64,000 bases of DNA, from contig JALOTP010000002.1 of the NCBI GenBank assembly GCA_025457865.1, positions 61,213 to 125,212 on the forward strand. The letters run 5' to 3'. The translations under genes and the position numbers were made by a program. Of this stretch, positions 42,462 to 51,219 are shown one piece after another. Each line of letters opens with the position of its first letter. Within the stretch, counting starts at the first letter, position 1. The notes beneath the pieces are model-generated. The model was given only the letters and a program-made list of their open reading frames with translations, ran no database searches and had not been told where the DNA came from. The stretch comes from Thermoplasmatota archaeon. GTDB lineage: Archaea > Thermoplasmatota > Penumbrarchaeia > Penumbrarchaeales > Penumbrarchaeaceae.

Positions 42462-43169
42462 TCAGGAAGGGGGTTCGGCCAGAGCGATCCCGCATGATGG
42501 ACATAGAGAGGACCCATCTATGACCTTGGACCTGCATTTACCGCAAACCTCTATTCTCTCGAGCAGGTCCTTTTTGCATGATGGGCAGACCAGGTCATGG
42601 GACCGGGTCCTAGTTCCGCATGAGGAGCAGAACTCATATGACTGACCATCTTGTGCCATCCTCGTCCTCTGCAAGGCCCGTCCCTTGAAATAGGCAAAGG
42701 TGATGAACATTAGGAATATCGTAAGGAGAACCGTCGAAAGGGCACAATACCATCTTGGTAGTCCGAATATGGTCGATCTTCCAGGTCCAGACCCATTTTC
42801 ATCGATCGTGATGTTATGTGAGAATGTCACGATCTTTCCCCCTTCCGTGACGGAGATGATGATCGAACGGTTCCCCTTTTCGTCGAGGTTCAATGTCCCA
42901 ATATACCTCACTCCTTCAGTCCAGTTGAACGCACCGTTCGAGGGGTACATCGTAGAACTTGCATTGCCAGAACGGACCTCGACCAGATCAGGACCGGAAC
43001 CATCGTCCGATATGACCAGACAACTGACCTTTAAAGACCTACCTGGACCGGGGGAAGGACCCACCGTTCCGATGCTCTCGACGGTGAATGAGGCCTGAGC
43101 AGTACTTGTTATCAGGGATATCGTTCCTATGAGGATGAGAAAGGGCAGAAAGGGATTACGCACGGTCAT
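42462..43169 (-). CDS. Membrane protein: ectodomain, TM helix, cytosolic double zinc ribbon
   Basis: 235 residues. A signal peptide ('FLPFLILIGTISLITSTAQA') leads to a beta-rich ectodomain of about 110 residues, a transmembrane helix ('ALSTVLLTIFLMFITFAYF') and a cytosolic region with two Cys4 ribbons: 'CSSCG' with 'CPSCKK', and 'CGKCRS' with 'CPSCG'. This resembles double-zinc-ribbon (DZANK-like) modules. An outside-in anchor or signal link is possible; no ligand is known. The gene abuts the AroD-AroE gene tail-to-tail with no spacer. Confidence 0.8.
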   Translation of the reverse strand: MTVRNPFLPFLILIGTISLITSTAQASFTVESIGTVGPSPGPGRSLKVSCLVISDDGSGPDLVEVRSGNASSTMYPSNGAFNWTEGVRYIGTLNLDEKGNRSIIISVTEGGKIVTFSHNITIDENGSGPGRSTIFGLPRWYCALSTVLLTIFLMFITFAYFKGRALQRTRMAQDGQSYEFCSSCGTRTRSHDLVCPSCKKDLLERIEVCGKCRSKVIDGSSLCPSCGIALAEPPS

Positions 43170-43235
43170 GGATGTCCCAGGCAGGATATAATCCCATGGA
43201 AAGCTTTTATCCGGGGCTTGTCAATCGAGGTGACC

Positions 43236-44258
43236 ATGGGCGTAAAGTTAGGGGACCTTGTGGTCAAGCATCCGCTAGCAGAGTCCGACCTGACGGATAA
43301 GGTAATAACCATTGATGCGTACAATATGCTCTATCAGTTCCTCTCCTCCATCAGGACACCGGAGGGTTTTCCGCTGACGGCTCCAGATGGAAGGATAGTA
43401 TCACACATTAAGGGTCTTTTGGGCCGTACTGCGAACCTGCTCTCAGCTTCAATAAGGCCAGTCTTCATTTTCGATGGTGTTCCCCACCCGCTGAAACGGG
43501 GAACCCTTGACCTGAGGAGGGAAAGGAAGGAAAGGGCCCAAACGGAATGGGAGAGGGCTCTCGAAGAGGGCGATATGGAACGCGCCAGGAGCAAGGCCAG
43601 GCAGACATCGAGGATAACAGAGGAGATGGCCAATGACGCATGGAATCTGCTAACCCTCCTTGGACTGCCTTGTATCAGAGCAAAAGGGGAAGGGGAGGCC
43701 CAGGCCGCCCATATATGCATGAAGAAAGAGGCTTATGCCGTATGTTCACAGGATTTCGATTCGCTTCTGTTCGGTGCACCTATCCTCCTCCGCAATATGG
43801 CAACGACTGGTAGAAGGAAGCTCCCGGGAAGGAACGTTTTCATAAACGTTGTACCAGAGAGGATAGACCTTGGGGAGACCCTGGACCAACTGGGATTATC
43901 GAGAGACCAGCTCATAGACCTGGCGATCCTCATGGGGACGGATTTCAACGAGGGGGTCCCCGGGATCGGTCCGAAGAAGGGGCTGGCACTTATCAAGGAA
44001 ATGGGCTCCTTGGAAGAGGTATCAAGGATTAGAAGGTTGCCTCTCCTCGAATGGGACGAGGTAAGGAAATTGTTCAGGGACCCTCAGGTCTATGAGGATT
44101 ATTCGCTTTCTTTCAAGGACCCGGACCTGGACGCTGTCAAGGCCCTTCTTGTGGGCGAGCTCTCATTCTCCGAAGCTTCAGTTGAGGGTTCCTTAAAGGT
44201 ATTCGAGAGGGAGAGGGCTTCGGCCGGCCAATCATCTCTTGATAGCTTTTTCGCTTGA
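43236..44258 (+). CDS. fen: Flap endonuclease FEN1
   Basis: Cuts 5' flaps in Okazaki-fragment maturation and repair. Start 43236 ('gaggtgacc' just upstream) gives the standard 'MGVKLGDLV'. 340 residues, normal length. N-region: 'ITIDAYNMLYQFL', 'FIFDGVPHPLK'. I-region: 'GEGEAQAAHI', 'AVCSQDFDSLLFGA', 'ILMGTDFNEGVPGIGPKKGL' (helix-hairpin-helix). C-terminal PIP box 'QSSLDSFF' for PCNA. Together with MCM and ligase, three fork enzymes lie within 25 kb, though not in one operon. Confidence 0.97.
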   Translation: MGVKLGDLVVKHPLAESDLTDKVITIDAYNMLYQFLSSIRTPEGFPLTAPDGRIVSHIKGLLGRTANLLSASIRPVFIFDGVPHPLKRGTLDLRRERKERAQTEWERALEEGDMERARSKARQTSRITEEMANDAWNLLTLLGLPCIRAKGEGEAQAAHICMKKEAYAVCSQDFDSLLFGAPILLRNMATTGRRKLPGRNVFINVVPERIDLGETLDQLGLSRDQLIDLAILMGTDFNEGVPGIGPKKGLALIKEMGSLEEVSRIRRLPLLEWDEVRKLFRDPQVYEDYSLSFKDPDLDAVKALLVGELSFSEASVEGSLKVFERERASAGQSSLDSFFA

Positions 44259-44266
44259 GATGAAAT

Positions 44267-47200
44267 TCATTTTTTTCCAAGATCGTGGACGTTGACCCAT
44301 TCATCCTTCTCGTTCAGTGGCAGTTTCTCGTATTCCTTGGTCTTCTTCACCTGATAGGCGACAAGGATACCTGCTGCCGTTGCCATCGATGCAATGGCGA
44401 TTATTAGGACCAGGACAGTCAGGTTCGTATCCTTCTCCTTATCGTCCTCTGGTGGGATCAGCCTCAAAGGAATATCGCCAAGGTCGATGATACCGCCCTC
44501 CGATACGTTGTAATCGACCGATGTATCAAGGTAGTCCCTCATCGATGCTGTCAAGATACCGTCCCCCGGGACGACCTGGACCTCGAATTTGCCGTCCTGG
44601 CCGGTCTGGACCTTCTCTCCGCTCCTGAACCTGATGCTGACGTTCATGAGGGGCTGCCCTTGGGTGTCAACGGTCCTGCCCTTCACGGTCCCGGTGGCTA
44701 TTCGTGGATCTGCCAAGGTCCAGAACGACCATTCGAACCGGATGAGCTGGTTCTTGGCCTCATCGGTGCCATGTACGGATAGGACATAATGGGTCGAATA
44801 GGAGAGAGGTTCGAAGAGAATCACATTAAGAACCATCTTCCCTTCCCAGACCAGCTCATGTCCGCTGGGAAGGCCGTCTATACGAACGGCAGCAGTTTCC
44901 ATCTTTTCGGAGAAGGAGACCCTTATGAAGTCCTCGACATCGATTTCCTTTCCTGTGGGATGGACCGAGACTATGGTGGGGGGCGTGGGGTCGAAGATGA
45001 AGCTCGTGGTGTCTGAGCCTATGTTGCCTGCTCTGTCCTGTGCTTCGACCTTTATGACGTGGGACCCTTCGGAGATCCTTTGGACCGCGACAGGGGCGCC
45101 CTCTTCAATCTCGGAGATCTGCACATTATCCAAGTATACCTTGTAAAGGACGATAGGTGCCCTTTCATCGACAGCGGTCCACTCTACAAAGAACAGGGAA
45201 TTGAGCATAGAACCCTCCATGGGAGTGGTGATCCTGACCTTTGGAGGGACCTTATCAACAGTGAATGCACTGGTGGTCGAGTAAGCGTTGCCAGCCCTGT
45301 CCAATGCCCTGACCTCTATCCCGTGCTCCCCTTCTCCGATGACCTTAATCCTTATAGAGGTCTCCTTGATAGGCGGTCTCCAATCCTCGTAATCTACCCT
45401 GATCTCGTACTGGAGCGGTTCAGTGAGGTCTGGTTTAGGGACCCAGGATACTATGATATCCTCACTAGGTTGGAACGAACCGTCTAGCGGTGAAAGTACT
45501 GTGAACTTTGGTGGAATGGTGTCAACTGTGATATTGATGGCCCGGGCCCTCCAATTATTGGCCATGTCAAGGACCATTATCGTTATGTTATGGAAGCCGT
45601 CAGGGATAGGGTCCAGTCTATAGGAGTCGGTTATCCCGAGCGACCTCCATCCGAAGGTATGGTACTTGATCCGGTAGTCCATGATGGGGCTCAATGTGTC
45701 CCATCCCCTGAAGAATATCAGGGGTCTGTCAGTATTGAAAAGGAGGTCCCCCCCTGGTCCACCGTCTATGACCAGGTCGGGCCTGACCGTATCCACAGTG
45801 AAACCTGCATCCTTCTCGTTCATATGTTCTGCCAGGTCGAAGATCCGCACCTTGAAGCTGTGTGGGCCGTCCTTCAGATAAGGGGCCTCATAGCTTTCGT
45901 TCAATCCCTGGTCCTTGAAAGGGCCTCCATCAAGGCTCAGTTCGTAACGGTCAATTTTGATGTTATCGCTGCCGCTCCACCGAAGCAGGGCCCAAGAGGT
46001 GTTGACATATTCGCCGTTCTCGGGTCCGATTATGGTCACTGACGGGGATTTGGTGTCGGGGGAGCTCTTCACCCTGTTGCTCCTATTGGACTCGGCATAT
46101 CCGTTCCAAGCGGTCATGTAATAATAATAACCCCTCCCGGAAACGACCTCCTCGTCGACGAAAAAGGTGGACCTGCCGTCAAGCTGTTTGTAAAGGAACT
46201 CCCCGCCCCCCCTTTCGGACCTGTATAGATTGTAATGTTGGACCTTGATCTCAAGACTGTAATACGGCTTGGTCCATGACAGATTGATGAAATCGGCCCC
46301 AGGTGTGGCTTTTAGGGAACCCGGTGATGTGAAAAGGTCAGGTATGGGGGAACGTAGGAGCGGATAGGGGTCCTTTCCGTTGTTACCGTGGAGCTTATAT
46401 GGGAAATCGATTATGAAATCCTCATCGTTGTCCGGCACTCTCCAGTCCCACCAATGATTACCCCTGTTCGACGGAGAATGCCAAATGCTGTCCCCGGATA
46501 CATCCTTGGCCTGGACAAGTCCTTTCTGAAAAAATGAGCTTGTTTCGTTGTTGTAGAAAAGGACATTGTCATAAAGGACGTTCTTGCTCTGGAGGTTGCA
46601 GTTCAGGTTTATACCATAATCAAAGCTCTTCAGGATGTAGTTCCCGGTAATCTCGTTCGAATAGGAGGTTATCACGCTGATTCCCTGGAAGTTCCTAACC
46701 ATGACATTATAGGTGATATGGTTGCTGGACGCGTTCGAGAGCTCTATCCCGTAACCGTTCTGGGTAGGCCGGTTCTCGAAGATGGAATTGAGGTCCCCTG
46801 TTATCTTGACACCTGCCCTGTTATAGAGGAGGTGGTTCCTTTCGATGTGGTTCCCGTTGCCTTGGACCTCTATTCCGTTGTTCAGGTTCTCCTTTACGAT
46901 GTTGGACCTTATGACATTGTCATCAGAACCCTCGAAGGCCCCTATCCCATCGTTCACGCAGAGCGTGGCCTCGTTGGATTCAATAAGGTTCATAAATGAA
47001 CCGGTCAAAGAGATGCCGTTATAATTATTGACGACCTCAGCACCTTTCAAAGTATTGTTCGTCACCCTGCAGAGGGATGATCCCTTCAGGGCTATTCCGT
47101 CCCCCTGGTTGGAATATAACTTGTTCTCAGAAATGTTCGCGTTCATCACATTGTTGAGGTGGATCCCAGCCACTGTGGCCGTCGTGATGTTGCATCCTGA

Positions 47201-47512
47201 TATCTGGAGATGGAGGTCTATGGAACCAAGGGATATCCCGTACTGGGAATTGGCAACGATCCTGTAATTGCTTATGATTATCGGGTCATCGGAAGAGCCT
47301 GTCCCGGGCCAACCTTCCGCTGACGCCCTTGTGAGGAGACCGCTGTTACCGGAGATGGTAATTGGGGCATGGTCAGCGAAAAGAGGTGGTGCTCCCTTCC
47401 CTATCATACCATCATTGACCCATCCATCGCTGTTCTGGTTCAGGATCGGTCCAAAGAGTAACGAAGATAGAAGGATGAAGATCGCGATAGCCCCTTGAGG
47501 CAGCCTTTTCAT
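44267..47512 (-). CDS. Giant surface protein: right-handed beta-helix, fn3/Ig-like domains, C-terminal anchor
   Basis: 1081 residues. Signal peptide 'AIAIFILLSSLLFGPIL'. Residues ~80-340 are parallel beta-helix repeats of NosD/PbH1 type ('NISENKLYSNQGDGIALKGS', 'NVIRSNIVKENLNNGIEV'). A fibronectin-type domain (~395-490), several Ig-like domains joined by 'TVDTIPP'-type links, an SbsA/Big_5-like domain ('VSFSEKMETAAVRIDG') and a carboxypeptidase-regulatory-like module ('GTVKGRTVDTQGQPLMNVSI') follow. A transmembrane helix ('LTVLVLIIAIASMATAAGIL') and a short tail end it. Beta-helices of this kind often bind or cut polysaccharide; no catalytic site was identified. Tail-to-tail with FEN1. Confidence 0.88.
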   Translation of the reverse strand: MKRLPQGAIAIFILLSSLLFGPILNQNSDGWVNDGMIGKGAPPLFADHAPITISGNSGLLTRASAEGWPGTGSSDDPIIISNYRIVANSQYGISLGSIDLHLQISGCNITTATVAGIHLNNVMNANISENKLYSNQGDGIALKGSSLCRVTNNTLKGAEVVNNYNGISLTGSFMNLIESNEATLCVNDGIGAFEGSDDNVIRSNIVKENLNNGIEVQGNGNHIERNHLLYNRAGVKITGDLNSIFENRPTQNGYGIELSNASSNHITYNVMVRNFQGISVITSYSNEITGNYILKSFDYGINLNCNLQSKNVLYDNVLFYNNETSSFFQKGLVQAKDVSGDSIWHSPSNRGNHWWDWRVPDNDEDFIIDFPYKLHGNNGKDPYPLLRSPIPDLFTSPGSLKATPGADFINLSWTKPYYSLEIKVQHYNLYRSERGGGEFLYKQLDGRSTFFVDEEVVSGRGYYYYMTAWNGYAESNRSNRVKSSPDTKSPSVTIIGPENGEYVNTSWALLRWSGSDNIKIDRYELSLDGGPFKDQGLNESYEAPYLKDGPHSFKVRIFDLAEHMNEKDAGFTVDTVRPDLVIDGGPGGDLLFNTDRPLIFFRGWDTLSPIMDYRIKYHTFGWRSLGITDSYRLDPIPDGFHNITIMVLDMANNWRARAINITVDTIPPKFTVLSPLDGSFQPSEDIIVSWVPKPDLTEPLQYEIRVDYEDWRPPIKETSIRIKVIGEGEHGIEVRALDRAGNAYSTTSAFTVDKVPPKVRITTPMEGSMLNSLFFVEWTAVDERAPIVLYKVYLDNVQISEIEEGAPVAVQRISEGSHVIKVEAQDRAGNIGSDTTSFIFDPTPPTIVSVHPTGKEIDVEDFIRVSFSEKMETAAVRIDGLPSGHELVWEGKMVLNVILFEPLSYSTHYVLSVHGTDEAKNQLIRFEWSFWTLADPRIATGTVKGRTVDTQGQPLMNVSIRFRSGEKVQTGQDGKFEVQVVPGDGILTASMRDYLDTSVDYNVSEGGIIDLGDIPLRLIPPEDDKEKDTNLTVLVLIIAIASMATAAGILVAYQVKKTKEYEKLPLNEKDEWVNVHDLGKK

Positions 47513-47637
47513 TCTGTCATACCCCTGAACAAGGTCTTCCGTTTATGATGTTCAGGGCACTAGAACCTACTATATCATTAATCTTTCCTGGCCAATGATC
47601 CACTTGTATGCTGCCGGGACCATCGAAACTCCATTTT

Positions 47638-48498
47638 TTATAGAAAAATGAAACCTATGAGCCCAAGGACCATACCCCCTTTAAGCAGCTGGACCGAGAG
47701 CCCTACCCTGCTCCTTGAAAGGATGGAAGCGGATACGAAGATGATGTCGGCGATAGCGACCGGGACCACAAAGAACAGATCGGTCTTCCAGAACATCAAA
47801 GGCAGGGTGCTGGATATCAGGGCAAAGGTTATGGCCAGGTCCGATGCCCTAATAGTCTTATCTATCCCATGTACGATCGGGAACGATAGCCTATGCCCCT
47901 TATCACCTTCGATATCGATTATTTCCTTTAGGAACTCCCTGGACAGATTGACAGTGAATGCCATGGGACAGAGCAGCACGACCTTACCAGAGATGCCTGG
48001 AACGGAGGCTCCAAGTAGAAAGGGGAACGCTGTCAGAGCGGCCACAATGATATTGCCAGGGGTTCCCTTGTTCTTGGCGGTCCTCTCGTAATAGACCATG
48101 GAAAGGAACGCTATTACGATTATCCAGAATGTTATCGGATTCGCAGCGGAGAGGACCGTCGTCCCGTAGGATATCACGACCACAAGGAGGACGATGATCA
48201 ACAGTATGATACCTATCCTTGGGGATATGGAACCTGATGCCAGAGCCCTTTTCGGATGCACCATTCTATCAAGTTGGACATCATCAAGGTCATTTGCGAT
48301 ATTGGCAGAAGATACCATACAAAACGCACAGACCATGAGAAGTGGAAGGACCAGGGGCGTCGTCCCGATCCCATCAATGCTTACGTACCAACCTATTAGG
48401 ACCGCGGCCGCTGCCATGAGGCCGTTCAATGGACGGAGCATGAGGAACGCCCCTATGACCCGCTTGGGCAGTTCCTTTACCGTCATAGCCGTTTTCAT
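47638..48498 (-). CDS. UbiA-family prenyltransferase (probable DGGGP synthase)
   Basis: 286 residues with about eight membrane helices. The two Asp-rich motifs of the family: 'NIANDLDDVQLDRMVHPKRAL' shape and 'EIIDIEGDKGHRLSFP'. In archaea such enzymes add the second geranylgeranyl chain to geranylgeranylglyceryl phosphate. 'PKRALASGSIS' is also family-typical. Start 48498 has 'caggaggc' upstream at about 10 nt. The first 125 nt overlap, out of frame, the end of the gene behind it (48374-51028). ATGs at 48486 and 48444 are alternatives that would cut the overlap. Pairs functionally with the geranylgeranyl reductase at 21.9 kb. Confidence 0.85.
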   Translation of the reverse strand: MKTAMTVKELPKRVIGAFLMLRPLNGLMAAAAVLIGWYVSIDGIGTTPLVLPLLMVCAFCMVSSANIANDLDDVQLDRMVHPKRALASGSISPRIGIILLIIVLLVVVISYGTTVLSAANPITFWIIVIAFLSMVYYERTAKNKGTPGNIIVAALTAFPFLLGASVPGISGKVVLLCPMAFTVNLSREFLKEIIDIEGDKGHRLSFPIVHGIDKTIRASDLAITFALISSTLPLMFWKTDLFFVVPVAIADIIFVSASILSRSRVGLSVQLLKGGMVLGLIGFIFL

Positions 48499-51028
48499 GG
48501 CCCGATAGCCTCCTGCTGACCAATAGAAGAACGAACAACCCCGATATTATTCCAACGGCAGCAAGAACTACAAGGATGTAGGCCATCGGGAGACCTCCAC
48601 CATTCTGTGTTCCATCATGCTCATAGGGCAGGACCGTTATCTCCTCCCTGAAATTGCGGGAGGACCCTTCCGGGGTAACATTAATGGTGAGGATGAACGG
48701 TGCATCGGGATTCCCAAGGGTGCTGATTTCCACCGTGATATTGACCAGATATGGAAGCTTTCTCAATCCAGCAGGCGATATCGTCACTTCGGAACCTTCG
48801 GGCAGTCCTTCGATAACAATAGGCACGATGTAAAGAGGGGTCGTCCCGGGAAGGAGCGTGATATTGAACCTGACCTGATATGTCCCCTCCTGTTTGGATA
48901 GCCGCAATGGCCCCGGGGAGGGTATAATGGTCACCGAACCTTCTTTAGGTGTAGTATCCAGTCTCAATATGTCCTCCCTCGTGAGGTTCCCTCCAACGGC
49001 AATGACCCTGATGTAATAGGGCCCTACACCCTCATCGATATCGATGGTCAGCATGACGGTCGAAGTGGGGATGACAACAGTTTCGGATAGAGAGAGGCGC
49101 AAACCATCGATAGCATCTGGAATGGAGAGCTTGACCTCATTCGAGAATCCGGATATGGACTGTAAAAGGAGCCCTACGTTCACCCGGGACCCTTCCATGG
49201 CCGTGATACGGTCCTCATCGAAGGTCAGTATGAAATCCGAGATGGAACTTTCGGTCACTTTGACCTCGAACCCTACTGCACGGGAGCGTCCGTCTAAAAG
49301 GCTGCCAGTGAGGAAGAAGAGGTAAGTTCCGGGTTTGAGCCAAGGTTCCGCCGTGACCGTGAAACCGATCGGAATGGGTGTCCCAAGTGGATCGCAGACT
49401 GCTTCAGTTAGGTCGAGCCTGAGACCCATGGGCGAACCGGTCGCATCCAGGACAAATGGGGTGCCCATGTCCTTATTGGAGAGGAGCTCGATGGTACCTC
49501 CGGTCTGACGGTCCGAACCAACCTGGAGCAAGAGGGTATGTCTGTCGAAATCCATGAAACCCCCAGTTCCATTCTGGACAGAGAAGATGATCATCTTAGT
49601 GTCAGAGGATACGGTCGTGCTGGCGGTTATTGTGACTGTGACCGCTCCTGTTCGAGGGGGGGCTACCATTCGCAACTTGACCATTCCCTCGGTCATGATC
49701 AGGTTTTCCGTTAACGATGCACCGGTCCCAGAGACCTTCAGGTCGGTCCTGCCATCGAAACCTCCCTTATGTCTGATTATGAGAGGTACGTATATGGTCT
49801 CATTCCTTGTTAATACGCATTCGCTGAACGGTATCTGTAGTCCGGCTCCCGGCTCATCATGATAGAACATATGGAGCCTTCCGTAGAACGACAGGCCCAC
49901 GATCTCGTTCCCTTTGTGATATGGGTCCATATCGAATATGCCTGTCCCCATCATCAGATAATCGTCCCTGTAGACCTCACGGACCTTGAAGGTGGAATCA
50001 TGGTATAGTATGGCTATCCGGTAGTTCCAGGTAGCCATCGAAATGACCTCGTCCCCTTCTATAGTGCCTTTTTCTATCCCGTAGATGGGGGAACCTTCGA
50101 AATGGACCCTATCGGTCTGCCACGAACCGTTCACCCGATAGGTCATGTAAAGGCCACCGGAATAGGTAGTGGAATAGACCTCTGGTCCCTCTAAGTTAGG
50201 TTCGAGGTCGGCAAGCACAAGGTCCATAACATTCGATCCCAATGATGCTATGATCGATCGCTCGTATACTGCCCCATCCCATGAAAGGAGGACTATATCG
50301 CCGTTCTTACCTCCTACGGCGACCTCTTCTCCTTGTATCTCGGGTATTATATCATCTATTATGCATGTATCAAGTGCCGCTGTGTCGTTATGGATGATGG
50401 ACGTTTTCCATTTTCCATCTATCCGAGAGGAGACAAAGGTCCGGCCTGCATCACCAACGGAGACCACATCTAATCCTGGTGGGGTACCTGGGAGCTCACC
50501 AACGGCCACCTCATATAGCCACATCTGCTGGGCAGGGAGAGTGTCCCTGAATATGGTCTCGTGCTTCCATACGGACCCATCCTTCCATATCAGCTCGACC
50601 GAATCGTCCATATCGACGGTGACGATCTCATCACCGGCCCTATCCGTCAGCAGATCGGCCACAGCGATCGAATAAACATTTGCCGGGTCGTTCGGATTAT
50701 CACCGAAAGTGGACCTCCATGCGATCTCGGTGGTCCAGGCAAGGTCAGACCCGTACGTTACGGCCACAACCCCGTTCCTTGAACATGTTGCAACCTCCAG
50801 ACCGGGCCTTTCCGTTAGAATATCACCTGAAGCTGCACGGTAAAGTAGATCGGTCCCCTTGTGGGTTATGGTGCCATCGAATGTGATGGACCCTATTGAT
50901 GAGGCCGAACGTCCAATGGTCGAAGAGGAGGGACCGATTGATTGAATGGGTGATGCTTGGTCCGTGAGTAAAAGAGAAAGGACAGCGAACAGCATCAAGA
51001 GGGTGATTGATGCCCTTAACCGTTCCAT
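48374..51028 (-). CDS. Giant secreted protein: FG-GAP/VCBS-like propeller, beta-sandwich domains, C-terminal anchor
   Basis: 884 residues. Signal peptide 'ITLLMLFAVLSLLLTD'. Residues ~60-370 hold propeller blades such as 'VADLLTDRAGDEIVTVDMDD' and 'EIQGEEVAVGGKNGDIVLLS', of the FG-GAP/VCBS kind. Several beta-sandwich modules (~375-800) follow. A transmembrane helix ('AYILVVLAAVGIISGLFVLLL') ends in 'SRR'. After this a 41-residue tail ('HENGYDGKGTAQAGH' and on) lies inside the start of the UbiA gene in another frame. The tail looks unlike natural sequence, so the stop codon may have been lost by mutation or a frameshift. Confidence 0.82.
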   Translation of the reverse strand: MERLRASITLLMLFAVLSLLLTDQASPIQSIGPSSSTIGRSASSIGSITFDGTITHKGTDLLYRAASGDILTERPGLEVATCSRNGVVAVTYGSDLAWTTEIAWRSTFGDNPNDPANVYSIAVADLLTDRAGDEIVTVDMDDSVELIWKDGSVWKHETIFRDTLPAQQMWLYEVAVGELPGTPPGLDVVSVGDAGRTFVSSRIDGKWKTSIIHNDTAALDTCIIDDIIPEIQGEEVAVGGKNGDIVLLSWDGAVYERSIIASLGSNVMDLVLADLEPNLEGPEVYSTTYSGGLYMTYRVNGSWQTDRVHFEGSPIYGIEKGTIEGDEVISMATWNYRIAILYHDSTFKVREVYRDDYLMMGTGIFDMDPYHKGNEIVGLSFYGRLHMFYHDEPGAGLQIPFSECVLTRNETIYVPLIIRHKGGFDGRTDLKVSGTGASLTENLIMTEGMVKLRMVAPPRTGAVTVTITASTTVSSDTKMIIFSVQNGTGGFMDFDRHTLLLQVGSDRQTGGTIELLSNKDMGTPFVLDATGSPMGLRLDLTEAVCDPLGTPIPIGFTVTAEPWLKPGTYLFFLTGSLLDGRSRAVGFEVKVTESSISDFILTFDEDRITAMEGSRVNVGLLLQSISGFSNEVKLSIPDAIDGLRLSLSETVVIPTSTVMLTIDIDEGVGPYYIRVIAVGGNLTREDILRLDTTPKEGSVTIIPSPGPLRLSKQEGTYQVRFNITLLPGTTPLYIVPIVIEGLPEGSEVTISPAGLRKLPYLVNITVEISTLGNPDAPFILTINVTPEGSSRNFREEITVLPYEHDGTQNGGGLPMAYILVVLAAVGIISGLFVLLLVSRRLSGHENGYDGKGTAQAGHRGVPHAPSIERPHGSGRGPNRLVRKH

Positions 51029-51163
51029 GTTCTTTACCAGAGGGAATATGATATAATTAAATATCGGTTCATTACCATGGTTTTTTGTAGCATATGGTCG
51101 ATGAAGTCCATGTTCCAGATGATGTGAAAAAAGACCCTATGCAAAGTATGGAAATGGTCTGCC

Positions 51164-51178
51164 CAAATTTAAAATAGT
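51164..51178 (+). promoter_or_regulatory. TATA-like box of the acetyl-CoA gene cluster
   Basis: 'aatttaaaatagtcc' lies about 42-56 nt upstream of the ATG at 51220, in the divergent gap behind the propeller surface protein gene. Confidence 0.4.
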
Positions 51179-51219
51179 CCCAGTCTTTAGACCGATATCA
51201 TACCTTTGGGGTTGCCAAT

